Shown here one piece after another: positions 45,616 to 55,115 of a DNA stretch of 64,000 nt (position 1 is its first letter; every line of letters starts with the position of its first letter). The notes beneath the pieces were generated by a model, which was not told where the DNA came from, did no database searches, and saw only the letters and a program-made list of their open reading frames with translations. Made by a program: the position numbers and the translations under genes. Source of the stretch: Planctomycetaceae bacterium (GTDB lineage: Bacteria; Planctomycetota; Planctomycetia; Pirellulales; Thermoguttaceae); assembly GCA_012719125.1 (NCBI GenBank), contig JAAYAY010000435.1, forward strand, positions 1 to 64,000, read 5' to 3'.

Positions 45616-45764
45616 CACGAAAACGGCCAGCATCCAGTACGCGGAAGGAACGTGGGATCCGGGGCTGTTTCTGTCTACCGCCCCAGCAGCTCGTTGAGAT
45701 CGAGTGTCACCATCGTGTCGGTCGTGGCGGGGTTGGCCGTTGCGGGCAGTCGACCGAAACGTCG
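45616..45764. repeat. 149-bp direct repeat, copy 2
   Basis: Begins 17 bases after the second GH28 stop codon and repeats the end of the first GH28 gene (43664-43812) at about 96% identity. The duplicated GH28 codons are out of context here and not expressed as part of a gene. Confidence 0.9.
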
Positions 45765-45766
45765 CG

Positions 45767-45795
45767 GGTGGCACAGGTTCTCTGAACCTGTGTCG
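45767..45795. repeat. Hairpin ACAGGTTC-TCT-GAACCTGT
   Basis: A perfect 8-bp stem with a 3-base loop, framed by GGTGGC and GTGTCGC. It follows directly on repeat copy 2 and is probably another short dispersed palindrome rather than a terminator, as no T-run follows. Confidence 0.55.
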
Positions 45796-45913
45796 CGATT
45801 GCGACAGGAGGTCTCTTGTTCGGTGGCGAAGTTGAGACGCCATGCAGAAGCCGTCACCGGAAGACCAATCACCCATAGCGTCCTGGAGCTGCAAATCGTC
45901 TATACTGAGTAGC

Positions 45914-46261
45914 ATGCCAGCCCCCACACCCAAACGCCGGCGTTTTCAGTTCAGCCTGCGGACCCTGCTGGCAGGTGCACTGCTTGTCGCCCTGCTGGCA
46001 TCTTACATAGGCACTTACTACCGGCTTTCAAGAAGAGGGATGGCCGAGTCGGGGGAACTCTTCTTCTATGTCCCCGTGGGTGAAATTCATGGGCCGGAGG
46101 ACCTCTGGAAACACCATTGGCTTCGGGTGTTGTTCTATCCAGCAAATCAGATTGACCAGGAAGTTCTTGGTGGGCCAGCGCCAGTGATCGATGTGACGTG
46201 GGAATTGACCTCCTTCTTTCCCCACCAGTGCGACAGCCAATGCCGCCAATCTGTTTCGTAG
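45914..46261 (+). CDS. Small membrane protein
   Basis: A 115-residue protein from the ATG at 45914. It opens with a basic stretch (PKRRRFQFSLRTLLAG) followed by one membrane helix (ALLVALLASYIGTYY). The RRRFQFSLRTLL opening is common in short planctomycete membrane proteins of unknown role. The remainder is probably outside and ends in CDSQCRQ. The end may be altered, because family members are usually longer. No function assigned. Confidence 0.6.
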   Translation: MPAPTPKRRRFQFSLRTLLAGALLVALLASYIGTYYRLSRRGMAESGELFFYVPVGEIHGPEDLWKHHWLRVLFYPANQIDQEVLGGPAPVIDVTWELTSFFPHQCDSQCRQSVS

Positions 46262-46301
46262 ACGTCGATCCGCCCGTCTCGCCGAAGCCTCCCGTACCTA
46301 C

Positions 46302-46339
46302 CTCCGCAACCCCTCAATCCGCCCGCGTTGGGGTTGCGG
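46302..46339. repeat. Hairpin CCGCAACCCC...GGGGTTGCGG
   Basis: A 10-bp stem with a loop of about 15 bases after the membrane-protein gene. A related piece, CGCAACCCTCTAATCCGCCCG, recurs near 47104, without its right arm. It may act as a transcript end. Confidence 0.45.
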
Positions 46340-46478
46340 AGCAACGGGAGGCCTGATGGGAGCAAACGCCCTTGCATGTGTGGCGGTCAAACGGAACACC
46401 TCTTGTGGGTCCGCCACCCCGCCCCTCGGCGATCTTCAATCTGTTTCGGGCACTGCCCCGTGTGCCTGCAGGGCAGCG

Positions 46479-46665
46479 TCAGAGGCCCAGTGTGTGACGC
46501 AAGGCAACATCAACGTCCTGCATGGGCAACGAGCCGATGACTCGGTCGATGATTGTCGGCCTGGACGACGAGGGCGGGGCGTGTCTTGGCTGTTCGGAGA
46601 TCGGAGTGCGGGAAGAGCAAGAGCACCACGTCATCCCGCCGACAGCTTTGCTCTGGCGGCGTCAT
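46479..46665 (-). pseudogene. Decayed MazF/PemK-type toxin gene
   Basis: From the ATG at 46665 the frame reads DDVVLLLFPHSDLRTAKTRPALVVQADN, the N-terminal strands of MazF/PemK endoribonucleases. It then leaves the family and stops. In another frame shortly after, IIDRVIGSLPMQDVDVALRHTLGL and a stop at 46479 match the C-terminal helix of the family. The central 40 or so residues and the frame are lost, so an internal deletion has disabled the toxin. The start overlaps the end of the antitoxin gene by 35 bases, the normal layout of such a pair. Confidence 0.7.
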
Positions 46666-46891
46666 AGTCGTCGTAGATCTCCATTTCCGGGCTGTTCCAG
46701 TCTTCGGCAAACGAGGCCAGCCGATCGCGTAGCTCGGCCGCTTCGGTCTCGCTGATGCCACGCGCGGGCAAGTCAACTCCCTCCGCTTCCACAAAAGTCA
46801 CGATCACTTGGGTGTCGTCGCGCAGGTTGGCCGGAAGTTCCGCCAGTTCCACGCGACCGTTTCGGTAAACGCCCTTCACACTAGTCAACAT
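46631..46891 (-). CDS. Antitoxin-like protein of the decayed MazF module
   Basis: An 86-residue protein. SVKGVYRNGRVELAELPANLRDDTQVIVTFVE is a short beta-barrel-like opening seen in AF2212-type and related antitoxins, and the tail ETEAAELRDRLASFAEDWNSPEMEIYDDYDAARAK is the helical, acidic region that would bind a toxin. It overlaps the MazF-like remnant downstream. With the toxin broken, it may be under no selection or may answer a toxin elsewhere. The assignment rests on the pattern and the neighbour. Confidence 0.7.
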   Translation of the reverse strand: MLTSVKGVYRNGRVELAELPANLRDDTQVIVTFVEAEGVDLPARGISETEAAELRDRLASFAEDWNSPEMEIYDDYDAARAKLSAG

Positions 46892-47015
46892 GCTACGGTC
46901 TCCGGACCAATTCAGACGGAGTACACTGCGGCCTCAATGACACATCGGAAGCGTTCTTCAGTTGGACAGCACCATATGGTCCAATCTCAGTAAACATAAG
47001 ATCATGTGGACCGGC

Positions 47016-47083
47016 CGTTCAACGCCCAGCCGGAGGCGCCGGCAATCATGCGGAAGCCGGCGCCTCCGGCTGGGCGTTAAACG
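47016..47083. repeat. Inverted repeat family A, copy 2 (28-bp arms)
   Basis: Arms 47016-47043 and 47056-47083 share the core CAACGCCCAGCCGGAGGCGCCGG-type sequence with copy 1 at 26808-26887, but the centre is only 12 bases. It lies in the 383-bp gap between the antitoxin gene and the secreted protein, where I see no gene. Confidence 0.85.
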
Positions 47084-47206
47084 ATTCTGCGACCCATCAG
47101 CCCCGCAACCCTCTAATCCGCCCGCATACGGCTTCTGCCCGGCGGCGGCGAGCGGCGTTGGTCATGGGGGTCCATCGGGTCTCGTCGAATCAATAACTGT
47201 CGTATT

Positions 47207-47258
47207 GTCGTCTTTTGCTCCGCGAAAGCAGCGCCAATTTCGCGGAGCGAAAGGCGAC
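47207..47258. repeat. 52-bp imperfect palindrome (21-bp arms)
   Basis: Arms 47207-47227 and 47238-47258 are reverse complements with two mismatches; the core is GCTCCGCGAAA / TTTCGCGGAGC. It starts 17 bases past the final in-frame stop (47275) of the read-through product of the upstream gene and could end its transcript. Confidence 0.75.
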
Positions 47259-47274
47259 AAGTCATTTCCTCGGC

Positions 47275-47427
47275 TTACCCCTTCTTGATCGTGAACGTTC
47301 TCGACGCCTCCACTTTGCCGTAGAGCTGCTTGGTGTCGTAACGAATGGTGATCGTGAAGGTCTCTTCGTTGCCGGCCAGTTCGAGGTCCTTTGGTACTCG
47401 CCACGAGTACCCGCAGGTTCCGTCTCA
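47275..47427 (-). other. Possible selenocysteine TGA with SECIS-like hairpin and 49-codon extension
   Basis: Reading through the TGA gives DGTCGYSWRVPKDLELAGN, then ETFTITIRYDTKQLYGKV and a TAA at 47277-47275, completing the interrupted beta domain. Thirteen bases after the TGA an RNA hairpin can form: GGUACUCG (47411-47404), loop UGG, CGAGUACC (47400-47393), with 8 perfect pairs. The distance from UGA to the loop is 21 bases and the loop has G within its first two bases, which agrees with the published consensus for bacterial SECIS elements. A Cys follows four residues after the TGA. A nonsense mutation of a Cys (TGC or TGT) codon, or a sequencing error, remains possible. Confidence 0.45.
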
Positions 47428-49017
47428 TCCAAAGGGCATGGGGCCCTCGGCGATCTGTTTTCCGGCGGCGTTGGTGATCGTTACGACCGGGTCGAGGGAG
47501 ACCGACTCCTTGTAGGTGGTGGTTCGGCCGTCGCCGATCTGGACGGTCTTTTCCTCTTGCCGGCCGGTGTCCGTCAAACGCCGAATCATGATCCCCAGTT
47601 TCGGGTCGACGAGCACGCCGCTGACACTGATTTCATCACCGGGTTTGTAGGTCTGATCCTTCGCCGGGCTGGCAAACATGACAACCGGAGACGTCGAAAA
47701 ATCCCAGACGAACGGTGTGTCTTCACGGATCCGGATGCCGTGGATCGCCTTCGAGTGGTCGGCCCCCCGAGGCTCGCCGTCGGCGTGGTAGTTGTTCGAG
47801 ATTCCGAGTTGGAGATCTCCGAACTCAATCGTCACGTAGGCGGGCAGATAGTCGCCGGCAGGGAGCCGACACTCGCTCGCGGGTTCAAGCCCGCGTCCTC
47901 CATCGGTCTTCAATTGGCCGACTGCCACGGCGGTTTCTTTCGACTGGAGCGAGCCCTGGATCGTGAGCTTGTCAATATCGCGATCGCCGGGCCCGATCTT
48001 CAGGAGCCCCATGGGGCCGCGGTAGGGCCTGACAACCAGTCTGTCGCCCGCGGGCGTGGTCGAGGTCGTGTAGTAGGTGCCGTCAACCAGACGCATGGCA
48101 TTCAACTGGTCGCTGCCCCACCAATACTCGCGACTGTTCGGATCGCTCGCGGAGCTGAGCAACAGGGCGGTGTACTGACAATCGTAACGGCCGGTGATGA
48201 GGTAGCGTTGGGCCAGGACCGCCTGGTAGCTCTGGTCGCCCAATTTGATACTGCCCTTGCGTGCCACGGCCGAGATGAAACCGACCCCGGAATACTCCTT
48301 GCCTTCGTATTCCTGGATTTCCAAGCGGGGCAGTAGACGGACCGGCCGGCTGCCCAGCTCCTCGCCGAGATCCACGGACACGGTGATTTCGTCGAACACC
48401 ACCGCCTGGCGCAAGCTGGAATAGCGACGGACGAGACTTGGAGGAGTCTCTTTCATCGGAGTCACGACGGCATCGTTCGTCAGATCCAGGTCGCCGTTCA
48501 GATCGAAGTAGAGCCGGTCATAGGTATTGTTCAGTTTCGGCGGTTCGACGGCAGCGGGCTTCACAGCCTTTTTGATTCCCAGAGCGGAGCTGAGAGTATC
48601 CAGGATCGACGACTCCTTTTCAGGTTCCTTCTCCTTCGCCGGCGTTTCCTCGGCAGGCTTCTCCCCCGACTCGTCGGCGACGAAGTGGAACGGAGTGCCG
48701 GATTCCTGCTGGAAGGGATCGGGAGCCAGGCGGATCAGGCCGTAGATGGGTTTCTTGGAAAGCAGCTTGGGATAGGATTTGACGGTCTCGTGGGGCTGTT
48801 CCTGAGTCTCCGCCCGAGCCCCACGAGTGAGATCGCTGACGAGGGAGGGATTGGACGAAATGCTAAGAATCTGGACTTCCTGCAAGGGGAAGACGGCTTC
48901 GTCCGCTTCGGCGGCGCTTCCCCCTTTCGGCTCATCGGCCGCCGAGACGGCCGAATGCCCCACCCCCCAAATCGTGATCGCCAGCAGCGCGCTGGCCCAA
49001 GCCAATCGGTTCGGCAT
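47425..49017 (-). CDS. Secreted protein of unknown function, ending at an in-frame TGA
   Basis: A 530-residue exported protein up to the first stop. The ATG at 49017 opens a signal peptide (PNRLAWASALLAITIWGVGHSAVSA); an ATG 12 codons upstream adds nothing. There is no enzyme motif I can name. Segments such as YDRLYFDLNGDLDLTNDAVV (calcium-loop-like), VSVDLGEELGSRPVRLLPRLEIQEYEGKEY and the end VVMFASPAKDQTYKPGDEISVSGVLVDPKLG indicate beta-rich domains, the last one Ig-like. The TGA at 47427-47425 falls in the middle of that last domain, and the same frame goes on for 49 codons of matching beta-sandwich sequence. The upstream 100 bases are non-coding and lead into the 145-bp repeats. Confidence 0.75.
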   Translation of the reverse strand: MPNRLAWASALLAITIWGVGHSAVSAADEPKGGSAAEADEAVFPLQEVQILSISSNPSLVSDLTRGARAETQEQPHETVKSYPKLLSKKPIYGLIRLAPDPFQQESGTPFHFVADESGEKPAEETPAKEKEPEKESSILDTLSSALGIKKAVKPAAVEPPKLNNTYDRLYFDLNGDLDLTNDAVVTPMKETPPSLVRRYSSLRQAVVFDEITVSVDLGEELGSRPVRLLPRLEIQEYEGKEYSGVGFISAVARKGSIKLGDQSYQAVLAQRYLITGRYDCQYTALLLSSASDPNSREYWWGSDQLNAMRLVDGTYYTTSTTPAGDRLVVRPYRGPMGLLKIGPGDRDIDKLTIQGSLQSKETAVAVGQLKTDGGRGLEPASECRLPAGDYLPAYVTIEFGDLQLGISNNYHADGEPRGADHSKAIHGIRIREDTPFVWDFSTSPVVMFASPAKDQTYKPGDEISVSGVLVDPKLGIMIRRLTDTGRQEEKTVQIGDGRTTTYKESVSLDPVVTITNAAGKQIAEGPMPFG

Positions 49018-49120
49018 AACATGGCTCCTTTGAAGAGAAGACCACCACCGCAAACTGGAGCATGATTCGCACAGCTAAGATAGCAGAGTCGACCTCTCCG
49101 CTGCAAGTATTCCGGCAGGA

Positions 49121-49555
49121 CTATCGGGAGAACCGCAAAGTCCTAGGGGGACAAGAAAGGTAGCAGGTACTCTCCGAGCGCCGCTGGCGGGAAGTCGGGA
49201 TTTCCGGCAGTTCTGCGGACGGCACGGCGGAGCGTGCCTGCTACTTTGCAGTTCCCCTGGCCGGGCTATCAGGAGAACCGCAAAGTCCTAGGGGGGCAAG
49301 AAAGGTAGCAGGTACTCTCCGAGCGCCGCTGGCGGGAAGTCGGGATTTTCGGCAGTTCTGCGGACGGCACGGCGGAGCGTGCCTGCTACTTTGCAGTTCC
49401 CCTGGCCGGACTATCAGGAGAACCGCAAAGTTCTATGGGGGCAAGAAAGGTAGCAGGCACTCTCCGAGCGTCGCTGGCGGGAAGTCGGGATTCTCGGCAG
49501 TTCTGCGGACGGCACGGCGGAGCGTGCCTGCTACTTTGCAGTTCCCCTGGCCGGG
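49121..49555. repeat. Three tandem 145-bp repeats, each an inverted repeat
   Basis: Units begin at 49121, 49266 and 49411 and are almost identical. Each starts near GAGAACCGCAAAGT and ends near ACTTTGCAGTTCCCC, which are reverse complements apart from single changes. Inside, GGTAGCAGG...CTCTCCGAGC pairs with GGAGCGTGCCTGCTACTTT. So each unit can fold on itself. They fill most of the 720-bp gap between the TGA-containing gene and the PEP-CTERM gene, which holds no other feature I can see apart from probable promoters at its edges. Confidence 0.9.
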
Positions 49556-49738
49556 CTTTGTGGCGTTAAATCGTGGGCCGACAAGGGGTTGCGTCGCATG
49601 TCCGGTGCACGGCTTGTTGATGGGATAGAAGAACGGGCCCAGTGTTTTCTGGTTTTTTGGATTTTTTCCGTGACAGGCCTCGATCGGTCGACTATATAGG
49701 AGAAAATAACACCAACTTTTAGTACCCACTATGTAAGT

Positions 49739-50449
49739 ATGAGGTTTAAGATGCTTCGCATTTCTGTCGGGTGGATTACGGTAGCCGTCCTGCTGAGTGG
49801 TGGTTTTGACGCCGCAAACGGGGCGATCCTCACCTACTCGGACGAGAGCGAGTTCTTGAACGACGTCTCGGGTCTCACCCTGGAGGATTTCGACGAGCCC
49901 TTTACCCAAGGGACTGCCGTGACCTTCGACGGTTTCACGGCCAGCCGGACCCTGGCCGACGGCCTCGCCTGCACGACAAGCAGCACTTATGCCGTTTCGG
50001 GCGGCGCACTCGTGTTGGCAACGGACGCTTTGGGCTATGGAGCATTGACCTTTGAATTCGCACCGAGCATCAGCGCATTTGGCGTCACGGTGAGGGATGC
50101 AGGAACATCCGGCAACGAGAGTTACTCTCTCACGGTGTCGAGCGTGACTACGGAAGGGGAACTGCGGCAGGCGATCGTCACCGTTCATGACGTCCCTTCC
50201 GCGCTTGATGCAGGAAATGTGCTGTTCTTCGGCTTTGTCACGACTGCAGGCGAGTTCTCGTCCGTGGTTTTTTCTTCCGCATCAGTCGGCGACAATATGG
50301 GCTGGGACAATCTGTATTTCGGAACACTTGCTGCGTCCGTACCCGAACCGACTACACTTTCCATCTGGTCGGCGGTGGGCGGCATGGGACTGATGGCTGC
50401 GCGACGTGAGGGGAAACGCAAGAGAATCCGCCGCGCAGGCGGCGCATAG
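49739..50449 (+). CDS. PEP-CTERM sorted exported protein
   Basis: A 236-residue surface or exopolysaccharide-associated protein. It has a signal peptide (GWITVAVLLSGGFDAANGA), a beta-rich body (TLEDFDEPFTQGTAVTFDGF, YSLTVSSVTTEG) and a C-terminal sorting signal: VPEPTTLSIWSAVGGMGLMAARR, that is the PEP motif, a hydrophobic helix and an Arg cluster, recognised by exosortase. A second ATG four codons later is an alternative start. The body resembles the mid-length DUF-type PEP-CTERM proteins, without an enzyme motif. It points to exosortase and related genes elsewhere in this genome. Confidence 0.9.
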   Translation: MRFKMLRISVGWITVAVLLSGGFDAANGAILTYSDESEFLNDVSGLTLEDFDEPFTQGTAVTFDGFTASRTLADGLACTTSSTYAVSGGALVLATDALGYGALTFEFAPSISAFGVTVRDAGTSGNESYSLTVSSVTTEGELRQAIVTVHDVPSALDAGNVLFFGFVTTAGEFSSVVFSSASVGDNMGWDNLYFGTLAASVPEPTTLSIWSAVGGMGLMAARREGKRKRIRRAGGA

Positions 50450-50474
50450 TCTGGTGTCTCAGATCCCCTATGGA

Positions 50475-51764
50475 TCACTCCTCAATTCGGTACAAGGCCG
50501 TCTTCGTCCTCAGAATGAGGGACTTGCCGGAAACGGCCGGCGAACCCATGAAACCGTCGTCCAGTTGGTTGACGGCCAGTTCCTCGTAGTCCGGCGAGGC
50601 GGCGATCACGGTCGTCTTCCCCGATTCGTCGCAGAAGTAGAGCCGTCCCTCCGCGAAAATGGGCGAGGCCGAGAAATTGCCGCCGAGCCGCTTTTTCCAG
50701 ACTTCTTCGCCGGTCATGGCATCCAGGCATACGGCGACGCCGTTGTCGTCGACCATGAACATGTGGTCGCCGACCAGGATCGGGGAGGAGCGATGGGGCA
50801 CAGACTTGGGGTATCTCCAAACGACGTGGCTCTCGGTGATGCAACCTTGGCCGTCGGGTCGGACGGCCCAGAGTTCGCGCCCCGTTCCCATGGCGGCGAA
50901 GACGAGTCCGCGCCCGATGACGGGGCGACTCGACCCGGAATGGCATCCCGGCTTCTCCACCCGCCAGATCTCCCGGCCGGTCTCCGGTTCGTAGGCATAG
51001 AGAGCCATAGATCCCAGACTGACGAGGATATCCTTGCCGCCGACTTCGGCGATCACCGGCGTGGAGAAGGCCTTGCGATAATCGCCTTCGCGGCCGGGAC
51101 CGCCGGTTTCCGGGTCGACGTCCTGAAAATCGACGGTTCGGTCGGTTTGCCAGATGGTCTTGCCGGTGTTTTTGTCCATGGCGACGACGAACTGATGGTC
51201 GCTTCCGTCGAAGTGCAGAATGAGCAGGTTCTTGTAGAGGAATGGCGACGAGCCGGGGCCGCGGAAATGGTTGCAGACGAAGTCGGTTCGCTGCCAGATC
51301 ACTTCGCCCGACTCCGAATCGAGGCAGCCGACGAAGGGCGAGCCGAAGGTGACGTAGACCCGCCCTTCTTCCATCACGGGCGACGGCGACCCATAGGAGT
51401 TGAAGGGGTGGCAGTATTGGGGTGCGGCGATGGTCCGCAACCGTTTGCGGATGAGGATCTTCCCTGTTGCCAGATCGGTGCAAAGGACAGACAGTTGCGT
51501 ACCGTCTTCGGTCGCGTCGGTCAGCCAGACACGATTCTTCCAAACGACCGGAGACGACCAGGCTTTGCCGGGGATGGGCGTTTTCCAGACGACGTTCTCC
51601 GTTTCGCTCCAGTGAAGGGGCAGGCCCAGGGCTTCGCTGTGTCCTTGGTCGGTAGGACCTCGGTAGCTTGGCCAAAGGTCGCCGGCGAGCAACGTGGGAC
51701 CGATCACAAGAAGAAGGAACAGAGGGGCAAGAAGCCCCCACCGCGAGGAGAATCGCTGATGCAT
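50475..51764 (-). CDS. PQQ-like beta-propeller protein, secreted
   Basis: A 429-residue exported propeller. I place the start at the ATG at 51764, which is followed by a signal peptide (RWGLLAPLFLLLVIGPTLLAGD); the frame is open for 68 more codons upstream without signal character. The mature protein begins LWPSYRGPTDQGHS, and repeats of the W-x-x-x-x-G-x-x-x-W type mark the blades: NVVWKTPIPGKAWSSPVVW, KTIWQTDRTV, REIWRVEKPG, EEVWKKRLGG. DVSVL and VCLDAMTGEEVW are typical of PQQ-repeat proteins, though the residues that bind PQQ in dehydrogenases are not evident. Probably a binding or scaffold protein, as is common in Planctomycetes. Confidence 0.88.
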   Translation of the reverse strand: MHQRFSSRWGLLAPLFLLLVIGPTLLAGDLWPSYRGPTDQGHSEALGLPLHWSETENVVWKTPIPGKAWSSPVVWKNRVWLTDATEDGTQLSVLCTDLATGKILIRKRLRTIAAPQYCHPFNSYGSPSPVMEEGRVYVTFGSPFVGCLDSESGEVIWQRTDFVCNHFRGPGSSPFLYKNLLILHFDGSDHQFVVAMDKNTGKTIWQTDRTVDFQDVDPETGGPGREGDYRKAFSTPVIAEVGGKDILVSLGSMALYAYEPETGREIWRVEKPGCHSGSSRPVIGRGLVFAAMGTGRELWAVRPDGQGCITESHVVWRYPKSVPHRSSPILVGDHMFMVDDNGVAVCLDAMTGEEVWKKRLGGNFSASPIFAEGRLYFCDESGKTTVIAASPDYEELAVNQLDDGFMGSPAVSGKSLILRTKTALYRIEE

Positions 51765-51974
51765 GGTCGTAGTCACGGTGTCTCGGAAGCATTGAGATTT
51801 GGCGACAACCGGTTTGTCGCCGATGTAGCGTGCATTATAGACCGTGCAGCAGAGCGCAGAAACAACGCGAGGCAATTGGGAAGACGGCGAGACGCAACAG
51901 GCCGGGGGCCGGTTCTGAGTAGACTTGCGTGATGCGTCGAAAAATGGTTCCGATCGAAATAGCCCCACTGTACG

Positions 51975-52075
51975 CCATTCCCGCGCAGCCGGGAATCGAG
52001 TGCCGTTTGCCGAGTGCCTGGATTCCCGCCTTCGCGGGAATGACAGCCAAAGGACGCCTTCGCGGGAATGACGGC
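51975..52075. repeat. Cluster of ATTCCCGCC...GGCGGGAAT-type hairpin repeats
   Basis: Three related pieces: CATTCCCGCGCAGCCGGGAATCG (from about 51975), GGATTCCCGCCTTCGCGGGAATGAC (from about 52020) and CGCCTTCGCGGGAATGAC (from about 52055). They resemble the hairpin at 7801-7830. They lie between the sigma factor gene and the propeller gene. Confidence 0.7.
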
Positions 52076-52117
52076 CGGAGGACCCCTGGAATTCCTTCAG
52101 GAATCACGAAGGGCCGT

Positions 52118-52966
52118 TCAGGTGCGAGGCCCTTCCAGGCTGTCGGCGAGTTTGTTGAGGGCTTCGGTTTCGATCTGGCGAACTCGCTCGCGGGTGAGGC
52201 CCAGGCTTTCGCCGATCTCTTTGAGGGTGCGGGGCTCGTGGTTGTCGAGGCCGAAGCGCATGCGGAGGACCGTGGCCTCACGAGGGTCCATGACCTCGAG
52301 TTGCTCCAGCACGTGCTTCATGTTGTCGTGCTCGAGGAGTTCGTCTTCGGGAGAACGGCTTCGCTCGTCCATGACCATCTCGCCCAGGGACCAACCGGCT
52401 TCAGCCTGGTCTGTCTGCGGCGTGAGATTGTAGATCCGGATGGCCTTCTTGATGATCGGGAGTTTTTTGCGCGGCAGGCCCAGGACGCGGGCGACCTCTT
52501 CGGGCGTAGGGGTACGGCCGAGTTCCTCGCCCAGGCGCGTGCCGGCTCGGCGCCACTTCGACAGCAGTTCGACCATGTAGGCGGGGATGCGGATCGTCTT
52601 GGCCGAGTTGATCAAGGCTCGCTTGATCGACTGTTTGATCCAGTAGCTGGCGTAGGTGGAGAATCGAGTGCCCATGGCCGGATCAAAACCTTCGACGGCG
52701 CGAAGCAGACCAAGGTTTCCTTCCTCGATGAGATCCTGCAAGCCGAGGCCCTTGCCGGTGTAGCCTCGGGCGATGTTGACCACGAGACGCAGGTTGGCGC
52801 GGACCATCCGGTCGCGAGCCTCGACGCTGCCCTCGCCGATGGCGACGGCCAACTCTTGCTCGTCCGTTGGGGAGAGCAGCTTGGTCTCGTTGATCTCACG
52901 GAGATAGGTCTCCAGGGGGGACTGGACGGACGTCTCCGTTTGTTCGTTTTGCAGAGTCTCGTTCAT
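52118..52966 (-). CDS. RNA polymerase sigma-70 family factor (RpoD/SigA-related)
   Basis: A 282-residue sigma factor of the primary/group 2 type. The ATG at 52966 is followed after about 15 residues by region 1.2 (SPLETYLREINETKLLSPTDEQELA). Region 2 has NLRLVVNIARGYTGKGLGLQDLIEEGNLGLLRAVEGFDP and FSTYASYWIKQSIKRAL. Region 3 follows with TIRIPAYMVELLSKW, and region 4 ends in RTLKEIGESLGLTRERVRQIETEALNKL, the helix-turn-helix for the -35 element. Its small size (no long region 1.1) and region 4 suggest a group 2 or housekeeping-like sigma factor. It lies downstream of rpsA and past the rpsA terminator, so it has its own promoter. Confidence 0.93.
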   Translation of the reverse strand: MNETLQNEQTETSVQSPLETYLREINETKLLSPTDEQELAVAIGEGSVEARDRMVRANLRLVVNIARGYTGKGLGLQDLIEEGNLGLLRAVEGFDPAMGTRFSTYASYWIKQSIKRALINSAKTIRIPAYMVELLSKWRRAGTRLGEELGRTPTPEEVARVLGLPRKKLPIIKKAIRIYNLTPQTDQAEAGWSLGEMVMDERSRSPEDELLEHDNMKHVLEQLEVMDPREATVLRMRFGLDNHEPRTLKEIGESLGLTRERVRQIETEALNKLADSLEGPRT

Positions 52967-53173
52967 GGTGCGAATGCGTCGAAGGCGCTGTCGTGTGGTC
53001 CTGGAGTCGCTAACGGTACCAACGGCCAAAGGGGGCCGATCGTAGTGGGAGACGCCCACTTTTCGTTAGGGTCTCCAAGGCAGAAAAAGCTATCGACGCA
53101 AACCGGGCGGACTCTACAGCCGAGTGGACTTTTGACGAGGTGGACCGGATGTGTGCGAGGTACCGACGATAGG

Positions 53174-53213
53174 GAAAAGAACGACCCCGCCGGATCGTCT
53201 CCGGCGGGGTCGT
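53174..53213 (-). terminator. Rho-independent terminator of rpsA
   Basis: On the minus strand ACGACCCCGCCGGA and TCCGGCGGGGTCGT form a perfect 14-bp stem with a 5-base loop (53213-53181), followed by TCTTTT. It lies about 90 bases past the rpsA stop codon and before the sigma factor gene. Confidence 0.85.
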
Positions 53214-53303
53214 GTTGTATGGTCTATTCCGCGTCGAATCGGACGGTTTCGCGAGCCGCTCCGGAGGGGAGCCCTCCCGAATCCGCCGAGTCGGCGATCA
53301 GCC

Positions 53304-55115
<1,812 letters not shown>

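Noticed and set aside
46328-46667. Overlapping plus-strand frames with Cys/His-rich stretches
   Set aside because: They lie over the decayed MazF gene and a hairpin and look random, despite a C-x2-C-like pattern.
49121-49555. The 145-bp repeats as a CRISPR array or a repeated small gene
   Set aside because: They are contiguous, self-complementary and have no conserved reading frame.
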